Assembly: GCF_015354575.1 (NCBI RefSeq)
Contig: NZ_JACAFQ010000012.1
Span: 1 to 64,000 of the forward strand
Direction: 5' to 3'
DNA from: Pseudomonas sp. UFMG81
GTDB taxonomy: Bacteria > Pseudomonadota > Gammaproteobacteria > Pseudomonadales > Pseudomonadaceae
DNA length: 64,000 nucleotides
The notes beneath the pieces were generated by a model. That model ran no database searches. It was given only the letters and a program-made list of their open reading frames with translations, and was not told where the DNA came from. Made by a program: the position numbers and the translations under genes. How positions within the stretch are numbered: position 1 is the first letter of the stretch; each line of letters starts with the position of its first letter. Shown here piece by piece: positions 45,010 to 53,282 of this stretch.

Positions 45010-45462
45010 ATGTCCATCGAGTGGATCTGCAAACACCACACCGACCTCGGCAAGGAACAACTCTATGCCATCCTGCAGCTGCGCACGGCGGTGTTCGTGG
45101 TCGAACAGCGCTGCGCCTACCAGGAGGTCGACGGGCAGGATTTGAGCGGCGACACCCTGCACCTGATGGGCTGGCAGGACGACAAGCTGGTGGCGTACCT
45201 GCGCCTGCTCGACCCGCAGTCACAAGGTGGCGACGTGGTGATCGGGCGTGTGGTGACCGCAGCGGATGCACGTGGTGGCGGCCTGGGCCATCAGTTGCTG
45301 CTCAAGGGGCTGGAGGCCGCCGAGCATTGCTGGGCGGGGACACCGGTTTACCTCTCGGCGCAGGCGCATCTGCAGGGTTACTACGCCCGGCATGGTTTCG
45401 TGGCGGTGGGCGAGGAATACCTGGAAGACGATATTCCCCACATCGGCATGCGCAAGGGTTGA
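45010..45462 (+). CDS. elaA: ElaA family GNAT N-acetyltransferase
   Basis: 150-residue GNAT enzyme. ElaA signature LRTAVFVVEQRCAYQEVDGQD near residue 25-45, acetyl-CoA binding loop VVTAADARGGGLGHQLL (R-x-x-G-x-G) and LQGYYARHGFVAVGEEYLED at the C-terminus. The acceptor substrate is not known with certainty for the family. ATG at 45010 with AAGGAG 10 bases upstream. Confidence 0.94.
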   Translation: MSIEWICKHHTDLGKEQLYAILQLRTAVFVVEQRCAYQEVDGQDLSGDTLHLMGWQDDKLVAYLRLLDPQSQGGDVVIGRVVTAADARGGGLGHQLLLKGLEAAEHCWAGTPVYLSAQAHLQGYYARHGFVAVGEEYLEDDIPHIGMRKG

Positions 45463-45480
45463 TTGCTCAGCATCAACCCT

Positions 45481-45564
45481 GTGGGAGCGGCTTCAGCCGC
45501 GAAGCTGGCACCGAAGTGAGTGGCACGGGCTTCGCCCGTGTTCGCGGGGCAAGCCCGCTCCCAC
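45481..45564. repeat. REP pair, mixed arms
   Basis: Left arm GTGGGAGCGGCTTCAGCCGCGAA and right arm CGCGGGGCAAGCCCGCTCC, not fully complementary, with an extra GGCACGGGCTTCGCCCGTG hairpin between. Two REP variants have been paired here. Confidence 0.8.
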
Positions 45565-45605
45565 AAGGATCGCGCCAGCTTCTGGATTTTCAGCAAGGCG
45601 GCCCT

Positions 45606-45908
45606 TCACGGGTAACCCAGCACATCCCTGATCTGGCGCAGGTGCTGGATGATCCACTGCTTGTCGATCGCTCCCCAGTCGCGAATGCGGTAATGCCCGG
45701 CATGGTTGCGGGCACCGCTCTGCTGCTCGAACTCACAAACGATATCCAGGTCGGCCAAGGCGGCGATGGTGTCCTGGGCGGTGCGTCGAGGCATGCCGGT
45801 GGCCTCCATCAACGCCGGCACGCTGGTGGCGGTCTGGCTGTCGATCAGCCAGGCCACGTACAGGCGGCGGTAGAAGCTGCTGCGGGTCTTGCTCACTTCC
45901 GTGGTCAT
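45606..45908 (-). CDS. Small winged helix-turn-helix protein
   Basis: 100 residues. The N-terminal two thirds form a winged HTH (SSFYRRLYVAWLIDSQTATS, VPALMEATGMPRRTAQDTIA for the recognition helix, then LADLDIVCEFEQ), followed by a short tail. Start at ATG 45908, preceded by GAGGGAC. It lies 14 bases after the YgjP-like gene and in the same operon. Target unknown; it may be a dedicated regulator or an RNA-binding accessory of its neighbours. Confidence 0.85.
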   Translation of the reverse strand: MTTEVSKTRSSFYRRLYVAWLIDSQTATSVPALMEATGMPRRTAQDTIAALADLDIVCEFEQQSGARNHAGHYRIRDWGAIDKQWIIQHLRQIRDVLGYP

Positions 45909-45922
45909 CTGCTGCTTGTCCC

Positions 45923-46423
45923 TCAGGTATTGCCTGGCAGCTCCCGATAAGTCAGGTAGACGCGCAGGTCGAATTCCAGTTGATGGTAGTCCGGCTCCAT
46001 GTGCTGGCAGAGCTGGTAGAACGCCTTGTTGTGATCGCGCTCTTTCAAGTGTGCCAGTTCGTGCACCACGATCATGCGCAGGAATTGCGGTGCCGCCTCC
46101 TTGAACAGGGCGGCGACGCGGATCTCTTTCTTGGCCTTGAGCTTGCCGCCCTGCACCCGCGAAACGGCGGTGTTCAGGCCGAGGGCGCGATGGGTGAGGT
46201 CCAGGCGGTTGTCGAACAGCACCTTGTCCAGCGGCGGCGCGCTGCGCAGGTATTGCTGCTTGAGGTCCTGGGCATACTGGTACAGCGCCTTGTCGTTCTG
46301 CACCGCATGCTGCCCGGGGTAGCGCTGCTCGAGGTAGGCACCCAGGCGATCGCTGGCGATCAGCTGGCGCACCTGCTCTTGCAGGTGCGGCGGGTAGGCT
46401 TGCAGGTAGCATAATACGGTCAT
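45923..46423 (-). CDS. YgjP-like metallopeptidase (M48 superfamily)
   Basis: 166-residue zinc protein with HELAHLKERDHNKAF (HExxH plus downstream E/D pattern of YgjP/WLM proteins) near residue 121. No membrane segment, so cytosolic, unlike HtpX. Start at ATG 46423 (MTVLCYLQAYPP). It is 39 bases downstream of the GGDEF-EAL gene and 14 bases upstream of the winged-helix gene, so the three may be one operon. Substrate unknown. Confidence 0.88.
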   Translation of the reverse strand: MTVLCYLQAYPPHLQEQVRQLIASDRLGAYLEQRYPGQHAVQNDKALYQYAQDLKQQYLRSAPPLDKVLFDNRLDLTHRALGLNTAVSRVQGGKLKAKKEIRVAALFKEAAPQFLRMIVVHELAHLKERDHNKAFYQLCQHMEPDYHQLEFDLRVYLTYRELPGNT

Positions 46424-46462
46424 GACAGGCGGGCCGGTACAAGGAGACGCGAGTGTAGCCAA

Positions 46463-48580
46463 TCACGCGCCCCAGGGGTAAATCATCGGAAAATCACCGG
46501 CATCGGCAGGCGTCATCGGGCGGGCAACCAGGAACCCTTGTACATAGGCGCAACCAGCACGCTTGAGCCACTCTGCCTGGGCCTGGGTCTCCACGCCTTC
46601 GGCGATCACCGTGATGTCGTAGTCGGCGCACAGCGCAATGACGCTGCGTACCAGGGCGATGTCCTGCGCCGAATCCGGCAATCGCGCCACCAGATGGCGG
46701 TCGAGCTTGAGGGTGTCGATGGGCAGGTCGCGCAGCATGCGCAGCGAACAGTCGCCCGCGCCGAAATCATCCAGCGCCACGCGGATGCCCAGCGCGCGCA
46801 GGCGATGCACCTGCTTCACCGCGGCATCGATGTTGTACATCAGCGAGGTCTCGGCTACCTCGACCTCCAGTTGCGCGGGCTTGAGTCCATATTCGTCGAT
46901 CACCCGCGCCAGCTCCTCGGGGAGGCCGGGCATGGCGAACTGCGCGCGGCTCAGGCTGATCCCCAGCACCAGCCCGGTGCCGAAGCGCTCATCCCACGCT
47001 CTTCGCTGGGCCGCGCCCTTGCGATAGATCCAGCTGGCCAGGCGGTTGATCAGCCGAGCCTCCTCCAGCAGCGGAATGAACAACCCCGGCGGCACATCGC
47101 CGACGCTGGGGTGCTGCCAGCGCAGCAAGGCCTCGAAGCCACGCAGACGCCCGTCGGCAAACGCCACCTGGGGCTGGTAGACCAGGTTGAAGTCGTGCTG
47201 CTCGATTGCCGCACGCACACCGTCCTCGAGCATCAACCGTGAGCGGGCGCGGCCGTTCAGTTCCTGGTCATAGAAACGGTATTGCTGGCGCCCCGCCTGC
47301 TTGGCCGCGTACATCGCGGCGTCGGCCGCGCGCAGCAGGCCCTCGACAGTGGCACCGCAGTCCGGGTAGGTGGCGATGCCGATGCTCACCCCCAGGCTGA
47401 CGTCCAGGCCATCCACCTCCTGCAAGCCCGACATGCGCTCCAGCAATTGCTCGGCGTAACGCCCGGCCTGTTCCGGGTAGGGCAAACCGTCGAACAACGC
47501 CGTGAACTCATCGCCGCCCATGCGCGCCAGCAACGCTTCACTGCCCAGGCAATCCTTGAGCTGCTCCCCGACCCAGCGCAACACCTTGTCACCTGCCTCA
47601 TGGCCCAGCAGGTCGTTGATCCGCTTGAAGCCGTCCAGGTCCATGTACATCAGGGCCTGGGCCTTGTCCGAGCGCTCGTTGCGCAACAACGCGCCTTCGG
47701 CGGCCTGGTAGAAGCCACGGCGGTTGAGCAACCCGGTCAGCGGGTCGGTTACCGCCTGGTACTCCAGCTGCTGATGCAGGCTGCGCACCACCGACATGTC
47801 CAGCACCGTCACCACCATGGCCTTTTGTTCAACCGGCAGCGGCGCGCAGGAAAGCGCCACCGGTACCAACTGACCATGCACCGTACGCAGTTGGGCGTCG
47901 TGGACACGGAAGATCTGCCGGCCGAGGTAGGCCTGGTAGAAGTCCGACTCACGCCACAGGTTGGCGCAAGGCAGCTGGATCAGGTCCAGCACATGGGCAC
48001 CTTGCAACCTGTCCACCGGGGCATCGAGCAGCCGCGAGATTGCGGGGTTGGCGAAACCGATGGTGCCGGCCTCGTCCACCACCAGAATGCCTTCGGCGGC
48101 GTTTTCCAGGATCGAGCCGTTGAACGCCCTGGCGGCTTCCAGCTCGCGGGTCAGGCGCTGCAACATGCGCCGGTTATGCTGCTGCTCGAGCAGGGCCTGT
48201 ACCTTGGGTTTGAGGATCTGCGGGTCGAAGGGTTTGAACAGGTAGTCCACCGCGCCACTGGCATAGCCCTTGAGCACCGCGGCCTCGGACTGTTCGTTGG
48301 CGGTGAGGAAGATGATCGGGGTCAGCCGGGTGCGCTGGCTGCCGCGCATCAACCGGGCGACTTCGAATCCGTCCATCTCGGGCATCTGCACGTCGAGCAG
48401 CACCAGGTCGACTTCGTGTTCGAGCAACGCGCTCAGGGCTTCCATCCCGGAGCTTGCGGTCAACACTTGCCAGTCCTGACGGGCGAGCAACGCCCGCATG
48501 CTGATGAGGTTTTCCGGATAGTCGTCTACGACCAGCAGAACCGACCGGCTGTCCGGTATTTGTGTGTGAGCGACATCCAT
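46463..48580 (-). CDS. Response regulator with REC-PAS-GGDEF-EAL domains
   Basis: 705 residues in four domains: receiver (about 13-130, phosphoacceptor Asp in LVLLDVQMPEMDG), PAS (about 155-260), GGDEF (about 285-445, with the intact motif MGGDEFTALF) and EAL (about 460-695, EALLRW, DDFGAG, LKLD, AEGVE). It should make or degrade c-di-GMP under phosphorelay control; no cognate sensor kinase is adjacent. In the EAL domain the Mg-binding Asn of the NLS-type segment is Ser (ISLSRAQF) and the following ExTE is EVAE, so phosphodiesterase activity may be reduced. Start MDVAHTQIP at 48580 behind AAGAGAAG. Confidence 0.93.
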   Translation of the reverse strand: MDVAHTQIPDSRSVLLVVDDYPENLISMRALLARQDWQVLTASSGMEALSALLEHEVDLVLLDVQMPEMDGFEVARLMRGSQRTRLTPIIFLTANEQSEAAVLKGYASGAVDYLFKPFDPQILKPKVQALLEQQHNRRMLQRLTRELEAARAFNGSILENAAEGILVVDEAGTIGFANPAISRLLDAPVDRLQGAHVLDLIQLPCANLWRESDFYQAYLGRQIFRVHDAQLRTVHGQLVPVALSCAPLPVEQKAMVVTVLDMSVVRSLHQQLEYQAVTDPLTGLLNRRGFYQAAEGALLRNERSDKAQALMYMDLDGFKRINDLLGHEAGDKVLRWVGEQLKDCLGSEALLARMGGDEFTALFDGLPYPEQAGRYAEQLLERMSGLQEVDGLDVSLGVSIGIATYPDCGATVEGLLRAADAAMYAAKQAGRQQYRFYDQELNGRARSRLMLEDGVRAAIEQHDFNLVYQPQVAFADGRLRGFEALLRWQHPSVGDVPPGLFIPLLEEARLINRLASWIYRKGAAQRRAWDERFGTGLVLGISLSRAQFAMPGLPEELARVIDEYGLKPAQLEVEVAETSLMYNIDAAVKQVHRLRALGIRVALDDFGAGDCSLRMLRDLPIDTLKLDRHLVARLPDSAQDIALVRSVIALCADYDITVIAEGVETQAQAEWLKRAGCAYVQGFLVARPMTPADAGDFPMIYPWGA

Positions 48581-48779
48581 GCTGCTTCTCTTGTAAGCCA
48601 GACTACGACCCACGATTGGATCCGATCTTTACTCTAGACAGGGCGAGCGAAGACGCAATGCGCGCAGATGGCGATACGCCATCGAAATTGATGGTAGCCG
48701 ACTAACGGTACATGCGCAGGAAGAAGACCAAGAACTTGCAGGATCAATCCTGCAGGAGCAACGGTCTTGCGCAGACCTC

Positions 48780-48896
48780 TGTAGGAGCGGCCTTGTGCCG
48801 CGAAAGGGGTGCGCAGCGCCCCCAAGATCTTGAGTACGCCCAAGATCGCCGGGGCCGCTTTGCGGCCCTTTCGCGACACAAGGCCGCTCCTACAGA
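48780..48896. repeat. REP pair, TGTAGGAGCGGCC family
   Basis: Inverted TGTAGGAGCGGCCTTGTGCC and complement enclosing two unequal GC hairpins. It occupies part of the 431-base gap between the EAL gene start and the fba stop; the remainder (48581-48779) contains the EAL promoter region, in which I see no clear motif. Confidence 0.88.
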
Positions 48897-48965
48897 GGGC
48901 TGAGCTGGACAGTTGCTCCCACAGACCTGCAAGACCGCAGCAGGGTTTCGCCTGGATACGGGCAC

Positions 48966-48996
48966 AAAAAAACCCGCATCTTTGCGGGTTTTCTTG
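48966..48996 (-). terminator. Intrinsic terminator of fba
   Basis: On the minus strand AAAACCCGCA-AAG-ATGCGGGTTTTTTT: strong GC stem with an A run before and T run after, 16 bases past the fba stop. It would also work in the opposite direction. Confidence 0.92.
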
Positions 48997-49011
48997 TGCA
49001 ACGGCGCCGGA

Positions 49012-50076
49012 TCAGTTGACCTTGGCCACCAGCTCGCCCTTGGCGTAGCGCTGGAACATGCCTTCAAGCGAGATCGGCTTGATCTTCGAGGCATTGCCGG
49101 CGGTGCCGAAGGCTTCGTAGCGGGCGATGCACACGTCGCGCATGGCCTTGACGGTTTCACCGAAGAACTTGCGTGGGTCGAACTCGCTCGGGTTCTGCGC
49201 CATCAGGCGACGCATGGCACCGGTGGAAGCCAGGCGCAGGTCAGTGTCGATGTTGACCTTGCGCACGCCGTACTTGATGCCTTCGACGATCTCTTCGACC
49301 GGCACGCCGTAGGTCTCTTTGATGTCACCGCCGTACTGGTTGATGATCGCCAGCCACTCTTGCGGCACCGAGGAGGAACCGTGCATCACCAGGTGGGTGT
49401 TGGGGATGCGCTTGTGGATTTCCTTGATGCGGTCGATCGCCAGCACGTCGCCGGTAGGCGGCTTGGTGAACTTGTAGGCACCGTGGCTGGTACCGATGGC
49501 GATGGCCAGGGCGTCGACTTGGGTTTTCTTGACGAAGTCGGCGGCTTCTTCAGGGTCGGTCAGCATCTGGCTGTGATCGAGCACGCCTTCGGCGCCGATG
49601 CCGTCTTCTTCACCGGCCATGCCGGTTTCCAGCGAACCCAGGCAGCCCAGCTCGCCTTCTACCGAAACGCCGCAGGCGTGGGCCATGGCCACGGTCTGCT
49701 GGGTCACACGGACGTTGTACTCGTAGTCGGTCGGGGTCTTGCCGTCTTCACCGAGCGAGCCGTCCATCATCACCGAGCTGAAGCCCAGCTGGATCGAGCG
49801 CTGGCACACATCAGGGCTGGTGCCGTGGTCCTGGTGCATGCACACCGGGATGTGCGGGAACTCTTCGATGGCCGCCAGGATCAGGTGGCGCAGGAACGGG
49901 GCACCGGCATATTTGCGGGCGCCTGCCGAAGCCTGGACGATGACCGGGGAGTTGGTCTTGTCGGCGGCTTCCATGATGGCGCGCATCTGCTCGAGGTTGT
50001 TGACGTTGAAAGCTGGAACGCCGTAACCGAACTCGGCGGCGTGGTCCAGCATCTGGCGCATGCTAATGAGTGCCAT
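49012..50076 (-). CDS. fba: Class II fructose-bisphosphate aldolase
   Basis: 354-residue zinc-dependent aldolase joining dihydroxyacetone phosphate and glyceraldehyde 3-phosphate (gluconeogenic direction in pseudomonads that lack phosphofructokinase). Zinc ligands in VCMHQDHG and the [15 protein letters not shown] histidines, the GIGAEG glutamate loop and [11 protein letters not shown] are present. Start [12 protein letters not shown] at 50076 behind a GGGAGAGAG site. It ends in a terminator and is the last gene of the tktA-epd-pgk direction, separated from pgk by two small lipoprotein genes. Confidence 0.97.
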   Translation of the reverse strand: MALISMRQMLDHAAEFGYGVPAFNVNNLEQMRAIMEAADKTNSPVIVQASAGARKYAGAPFLRHLILAAIEEFPHIPVCMHQDHGTSPDVCQRSIQLGFSSVMMDGSLGEDGKTPTDYEYNVRVTQQTVAMAHACGVSVEGELGCLGSLETGMAGEEDGIGAEGVLDHSQMLTDPEEAADFVKKTQVDALAIAIGTSHGAYKFTKPPTGDVLAIDRIKEIHKRIPNTHLVMHGSSSVPQEWLAIINQYGGDIKETYGVPVEEIVEGIKYGVRKVNIDTDLRLASTGAMRRLMAQNPSEFDPRKFFGETVKAMRDVCIARYEAFGTAGNASKIKPISLEGMFQRYAKGELVAKVN

Positions 50077-50175
50077 GGTGTATCTCTCTCCCGACAAGCG
50101 TCGTTGTGTCTTGCAAGCCTGCCGCAGGGGCGGTTGCTGTTCAAGTAGTGTGGGCCATCGTCGTGGCCCGGCCAG

Positions 50176-50505
50176 TCACGGTGCCTTGCAGCCCCGCCCA
50201 ATCAGATCGTTGGTTGCCACCCAGTACACCAGGCCTTCCTGGCCTTTGGTATGGAAGGCCAGCACGCCATCGCTGTACAGCGCGCCCGAGGCGCCCGGCT
50301 CGGCCTTGAGCCGGTAGACCTGGTCGCCGCCGCCAAGGCGCACGTCGACCGCATCCTGTTTCGCATCGGCGAAGCGCCACAGCACCTCGGCCTGGCTGTC
50401 GCAGACCCAGCGGGTCCAAGTGTCCGCCGGGGCGGGTTGGGCAGGTTGCAGCAACGAGCAGCCTGCCAGGGTCGCCAGGGCCAGAGCGGCCAGAAGCGCT
50501 TTCAT
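50176..50505 (-). CDS. MliC family lysozyme-inhibitor lipoprotein
   Basis: 109 residues. Signal peptide with lipobox LATLAGC (Cys16), so an outer membrane lipoprotein. The mature part has the MliC/PliC beta-barrel: WVCDSQAEVLWRFADA and the active loop region YSDGVLAFHTKGQEGLVYW, close to the MliC consensus, with the terminal Cys pair. MliC inhibits C-type lysozyme and protects the cell wall. It lies between fba (99 bases away) and the small lipoprotein gene, followed by a REP pair. Confidence 0.88.
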   Translation of the reverse strand: MKALLAALALATLAGCSLLQPAQPAPADTWTRWVCDSQAEVLWRFADAKQDAVDVRLGGGDQVYRLKAEPGASGALYSDGVLAFHTKGQEGLVYWVATNDLIGRGCKAP

Positions 50506-50540
50506 TAAACATCCTCGCAGCAGGCCTGCTGTATCAGCCT

Positions 50541-50599
50541 CATCGCGGGGCAAGCCCGCTCCCACGCATTCAACGTGGGAGCAGGCTTGCCCCGCGATG
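50541..50599. repeat. REP pair, GTGGGAGCGGGCTTGCCCCG family
   Basis: Inverted arms with a very short spacer (CATCGCGGGGCAAGCCCGC ... GTGGGAGCAGGCTTGCC) between the MliC-like and the small lipoprotein genes. Confidence 0.88.
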
Positions 50600-50663
50600 A
50601 GGCCGCAGCGGCAGACCCAATGTCCAAGACCACGAAACCCCAGTTAGGTTGCCTACCACCCGA

Positions 50664-50882
50664 TCAAGGGCAGCCCGGCGCCTTGCGCTGGTGCTCGTCG
50701 TCATACTTTTCCAGGCCGTCCGGGCCCAGGCGCTTGTTGATCACCGGTGCCGTCTCCGCCTGCCACTGGGACTGGTAGCACCCTCCCTTGGGCGGCTGCG
50801 CCGGATCGGCCTCGTTGCCCTTGTTGCTGGAGCAGGCGCCCAGTAACAAGGCCACGATCATCACAGGCAATTGCTTGACCAT
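50664..50882 (-). CDS. Small lipoprotein of unknown function
   Basis: 72 residues. Signal peptide MVKQLPVMIVALLLGACSSN with lipobox LLGAC (Cys17). The mature 56 residues contain two Cys (CYQSQWQAET, and Cys71 in PGCP at the end) that could form a disulphide, and otherwise no recognisable domain. It starts 32 bases after the pgk stop and may share its transcript. Similar small lipoproteins occur downstream of pgk in other pseudomonads in my memory, but I cannot confirm. Confidence 0.78.
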   Translation of the reverse strand: MVKQLPVMIVALLLGACSSNKGNEADPAQPPKGGCYQSQWQAETAPVINKRLGPDGLEKYDDEHQRKAPGCP

Positions 50883-50914
50883 CGGCTCGCTCCCTTTGCC
50901 AGGCGCCGTTTCAA

Positions 50915-52078
50915 TCAGGCCTTGGCTCGCTCTTCCAGGATTGCCACGGCCGGCAGAACCTTGCCCTCGACGAACTCGAGGAACGCACCGCCACCGGTGG
51001 AAATGTAGGAGATATCCTTGCTGACGCCATATTTGTCGATGGCTGCCAGGGTGTCGCCACCACCAGCGATGGAGAACGCGGCGCTGTCGGCGATGGCCTG
51101 GGCCAGCACCTTGGTGCCGTTGCCGAACTGGTCGAATTCGAACACACCGACCGGGCCGTTCCACAGGATGGTCTGCGACGACTTCAGCAGTTCGGCGAAG
51201 TTGGCAGCGGTCTGTGGGCCGATGTCGAGGATCATGTCGTCAGCCGCCACGTCGGCGATGGCCTTGACGGTGGCTTCGGCGCTTTCAGCGAATTCCTTGG
51301 CAACCACCACGTCGACCGGCAGCGGCACGTTGACCTTGGCGGCGATGGCCTTGGCGGTGTCGACCAGGTCGGCTTCGTACAGCGACTTGCCCACCGGGTG
51401 ACCGGCAGCGGCGAGGAAGGTGTTGGCAATGCCGCCGCCGACGATCAGCAGGTCGCACACGGTGCTCAGGCTGTTCAGCACGTCCAGCTTGGTCGATACC
51501 TTGGAGCCGGCGACGATGGCCGCCATCGGCTTGGCCGGGGCCTTCAGGGCCTTGCCCAGGGCGTCCAGCTCGGCGGCCAGCAGCGGGCCGGCAGCTGCGA
51601 CTTTGGCGAACTTGGCCACGCCATGGGTGGAACCCTCGGCGCGGTGGGCGGTGCCGAAGGCGTCCATCACGAACACATCGCACAGGGCAGCATACTGCTG
51701 CGCCAGCTCGTCGGCGTTCTTCTTCTCGCCCTTGTTGAAGCGCACGTTTTCGAACAGCACGATGTCACCGGCCTTGACCTCGACGCCGCCCAGGTAGTCG
51801 GCGACCAGCGGCACTTCGCGGCCCAGGGCCTTGCTCAGGTAGTCGGCGACCGGCTTGAGGCTGTTCTCGGCCGAAAACTCGCCTTCGGTCGGGCGGCCCA
51901 GGTGCGAGCAGACCATTACCGCCGCGCCCTTTTCCAGGGCCAGCTTGATGGTCGGCAGCGCGGCCAGGATACGCGCATCGCTGGCGACCACGCCGTCCTT
52001 CACAGGCACGTTGAGGTCTTCGCGGATCAGTACGCGCTTACCTTGCAGGTCGAGGTCGGTCATCTTCAACACGGTCAT
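50915..52078 (-). CDS. pgk: Phosphoglycerate kinase
   Basis: 387-residue bilobal kinase interconverting 1,3-bisphosphoglycerate and 3-phosphoglycerate. N-lobe [21 protein letters not shown] with the arginine and [13 protein letters not shown] phosphate-binding motifs; C-lobe [12 protein letters not shown] and the ATP-binding [15 protein letters not shown]. Normal length and start. It follows epd by 12 bases, so epd-pgk are co-transcribed. Confidence 0.98.
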   Translation of the reverse strand: MTVLKMTDLDLQGKRVLIREDLNVPVKDGVVASDARILAALPTIKLALEKGAAVMVCSHLGRPTEGEFSAENSLKPVADYLSKALGREVPLVADYLGGVEVKAGDIVLFENVRFNKGEKKNADELAQQYAALCDVFVMDAFGTAHRAEGSTHGVAKFAKVAAAGPLLAAELDALGKALKAPAKPMAAIVAGSKVSTKLDVLNSLSTVCDLLIVGGGIANTFLAAAGHPVGKSLYEADLVDTAKAIAAKVNVPLPVDVVVAKEFAESAEATVKAIADVAADDMILDIGPQTAANFAELLKSSQTILWNGPVGVFEFDQFGNGTKVLAQAIADSAAFSIAGGGDTLAAIDKYGVSKDISYISTGGGAFLEFVEGKVLPAVAILEERAKA

Positions 52079-52090
52079 GAATGCAGTCCT

Positions 52091-53152
52091 TCAGGGCTGT
52101 TTGCTGCGGGTGGGGTGGACGACGTGCAGATAGTGTTCGGCAACGTCGAGCATACGGTTGGCGAACCCCCATTCGTTGTCGAACCAGGCCAGCAGGTTCA
52201 CCAGGCGAGGGCCGGAAACGCGGGTCTGGCTGGCATCGACGATGGCCGAATGCGGGTCATGGTTGAAATCACAGCTGGCGTGGGGCAGCTCGGTGTAGGC
52301 CAGCAAGCCTTTGAGCGGGCCATCCAGGGCGGCCTCGCGCAGCACCCGGTTGACCTCGGCCGCGCTGGTGTCGCGGGCGGTCTGCAGGGTGATGTCCAGG
52401 CACGACACATTGACGGTCGGCACGCGTACCGCTTTGGCCTGGATTCGCCCGGCAAGTTCCGGCAGCAGGCGCTCGATACCCCGGGCAAGCCCGGTGGACA
52501 CCGGGATCACCGACTGGAACGCCGAACGGGTACGGCGCAGGTCTTCGTGGTGATAGGCGTCGATCACCGGCTGGTCGTTCATTGCCGAATGGATGGTGGT
52601 GATCTGCACGTATTCGATGCCGAACGCCTGGTCCAGCACCCGCAGCAACGGCACGCCGCAGTTGGTGGTGCAGGAGGCATTCGACACCAGCAACTCACTG
52701 CCGGTCAGACAATCCTGGTTCACGCCGTAGACCACCGTGGCGTCGACGTCGGCTTCGCTGGCCATGGGCTGCGAGAACAGCACGCGCGGCGCGCCGGCAT
52801 CAAGAAAGCGTTGGCCATCGGCGCGGGTGTTGTAGGCACCGGAGCACTCGAGCACCAGGTCGATGCCCAGCGCGGCCCAGTCGATGCCTTCGGGGGTGGC
52901 ACTGCGCAGTACTTTCACGCAGTCGCCATTGATGTGCAGACAGTCGCCGTCGACCTTCACCTCGCCGGGGAAACGCCCGTGGGTGGAGTCGAAGCGCGTC
53001 AGGTACTCCAGGCTGGCCTGGTCGGCCAGGTCGTTCAGCGCGACGATCTCGAAACCGGCCTTCGCCCCCCGCTCGAACAGTGCGCGCAGGACACAGCGGC
53101 CGATGCGGCCGTAACCGTTGAGTGCAACTTTGTAGGGACGCGGGTGGGGCAT
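52091..53152 (-). CDS. epd: D-erythrose-4-phosphate dehydrogenase
   Basis: 353 residues of the GAPDH fold. Rossmann motif NGYGRIGRCVLRAL, catalytic SNASCTTNCGVPLL, and the Epd-type segment DFNHDPHSAIVDASQTRVSG. It oxidises erythrose 4-phosphate towards pyridoxal phosphate synthesis, although GapB-like members of this family can also work as GAPDH. Start MPHPRPYKVALNGYG at 53152. Twelve bases separate it from pgk. Confidence 0.95.
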   Translation of the reverse strand: MPHPRPYKVALNGYGRIGRCVLRALFERGAKAGFEIVALNDLADQASLEYLTRFDSTHGRFPGEVKVDGDCLHINGDCVKVLRSATPEGIDWAALGIDLVLECSGAYNTRADGQRFLDAGAPRVLFSQPMASEADVDATVVYGVNQDCLTGSELLVSNASCTTNCGVPLLRVLDQAFGIEYVQITTIHSAMNDQPVIDAYHHEDLRRTRSAFQSVIPVSTGLARGIERLLPELAGRIQAKAVRVPTVNVSCLDITLQTARDTSAAEVNRVLREAALDGPLKGLLAYTELPHASCDFNHDPHSAIVDASQTRVSGPRLVNLLAWFDNEWGFANRMLDVAEHYLHVVHPTRSKQP

Positions 53153-53184
53153 TCGATACTCACGTGACAAGTGCGTTGAACGAC

Positions 53185-53252
53185 CATCGCGGGGCAAGCC
53201 CGCTCCCACAAGGCACCTTGATGCCTTGTGGGAGCGGGCTTGCCCCGCGATC
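53185..53252. repeat. REP pair, GTGGGAGCGGGCTTGCCCCG family
   Basis: Perfect inverted arms with an internal AAGGCACC...GGTGCCTT-like spacer, lying between tktA and epd inside the operon; it could lower downstream expression. Confidence 0.9.
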
Positions 53253-53282
53253 AGGTGGGAGGCACATGGTCTCCCGGATACA

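Noticed and set aside
48581-49011. Possible small gene in the gap before the fba stop
   Set aside because: Filled by a REP pair and the fba terminator; remaining frames translate REPs.
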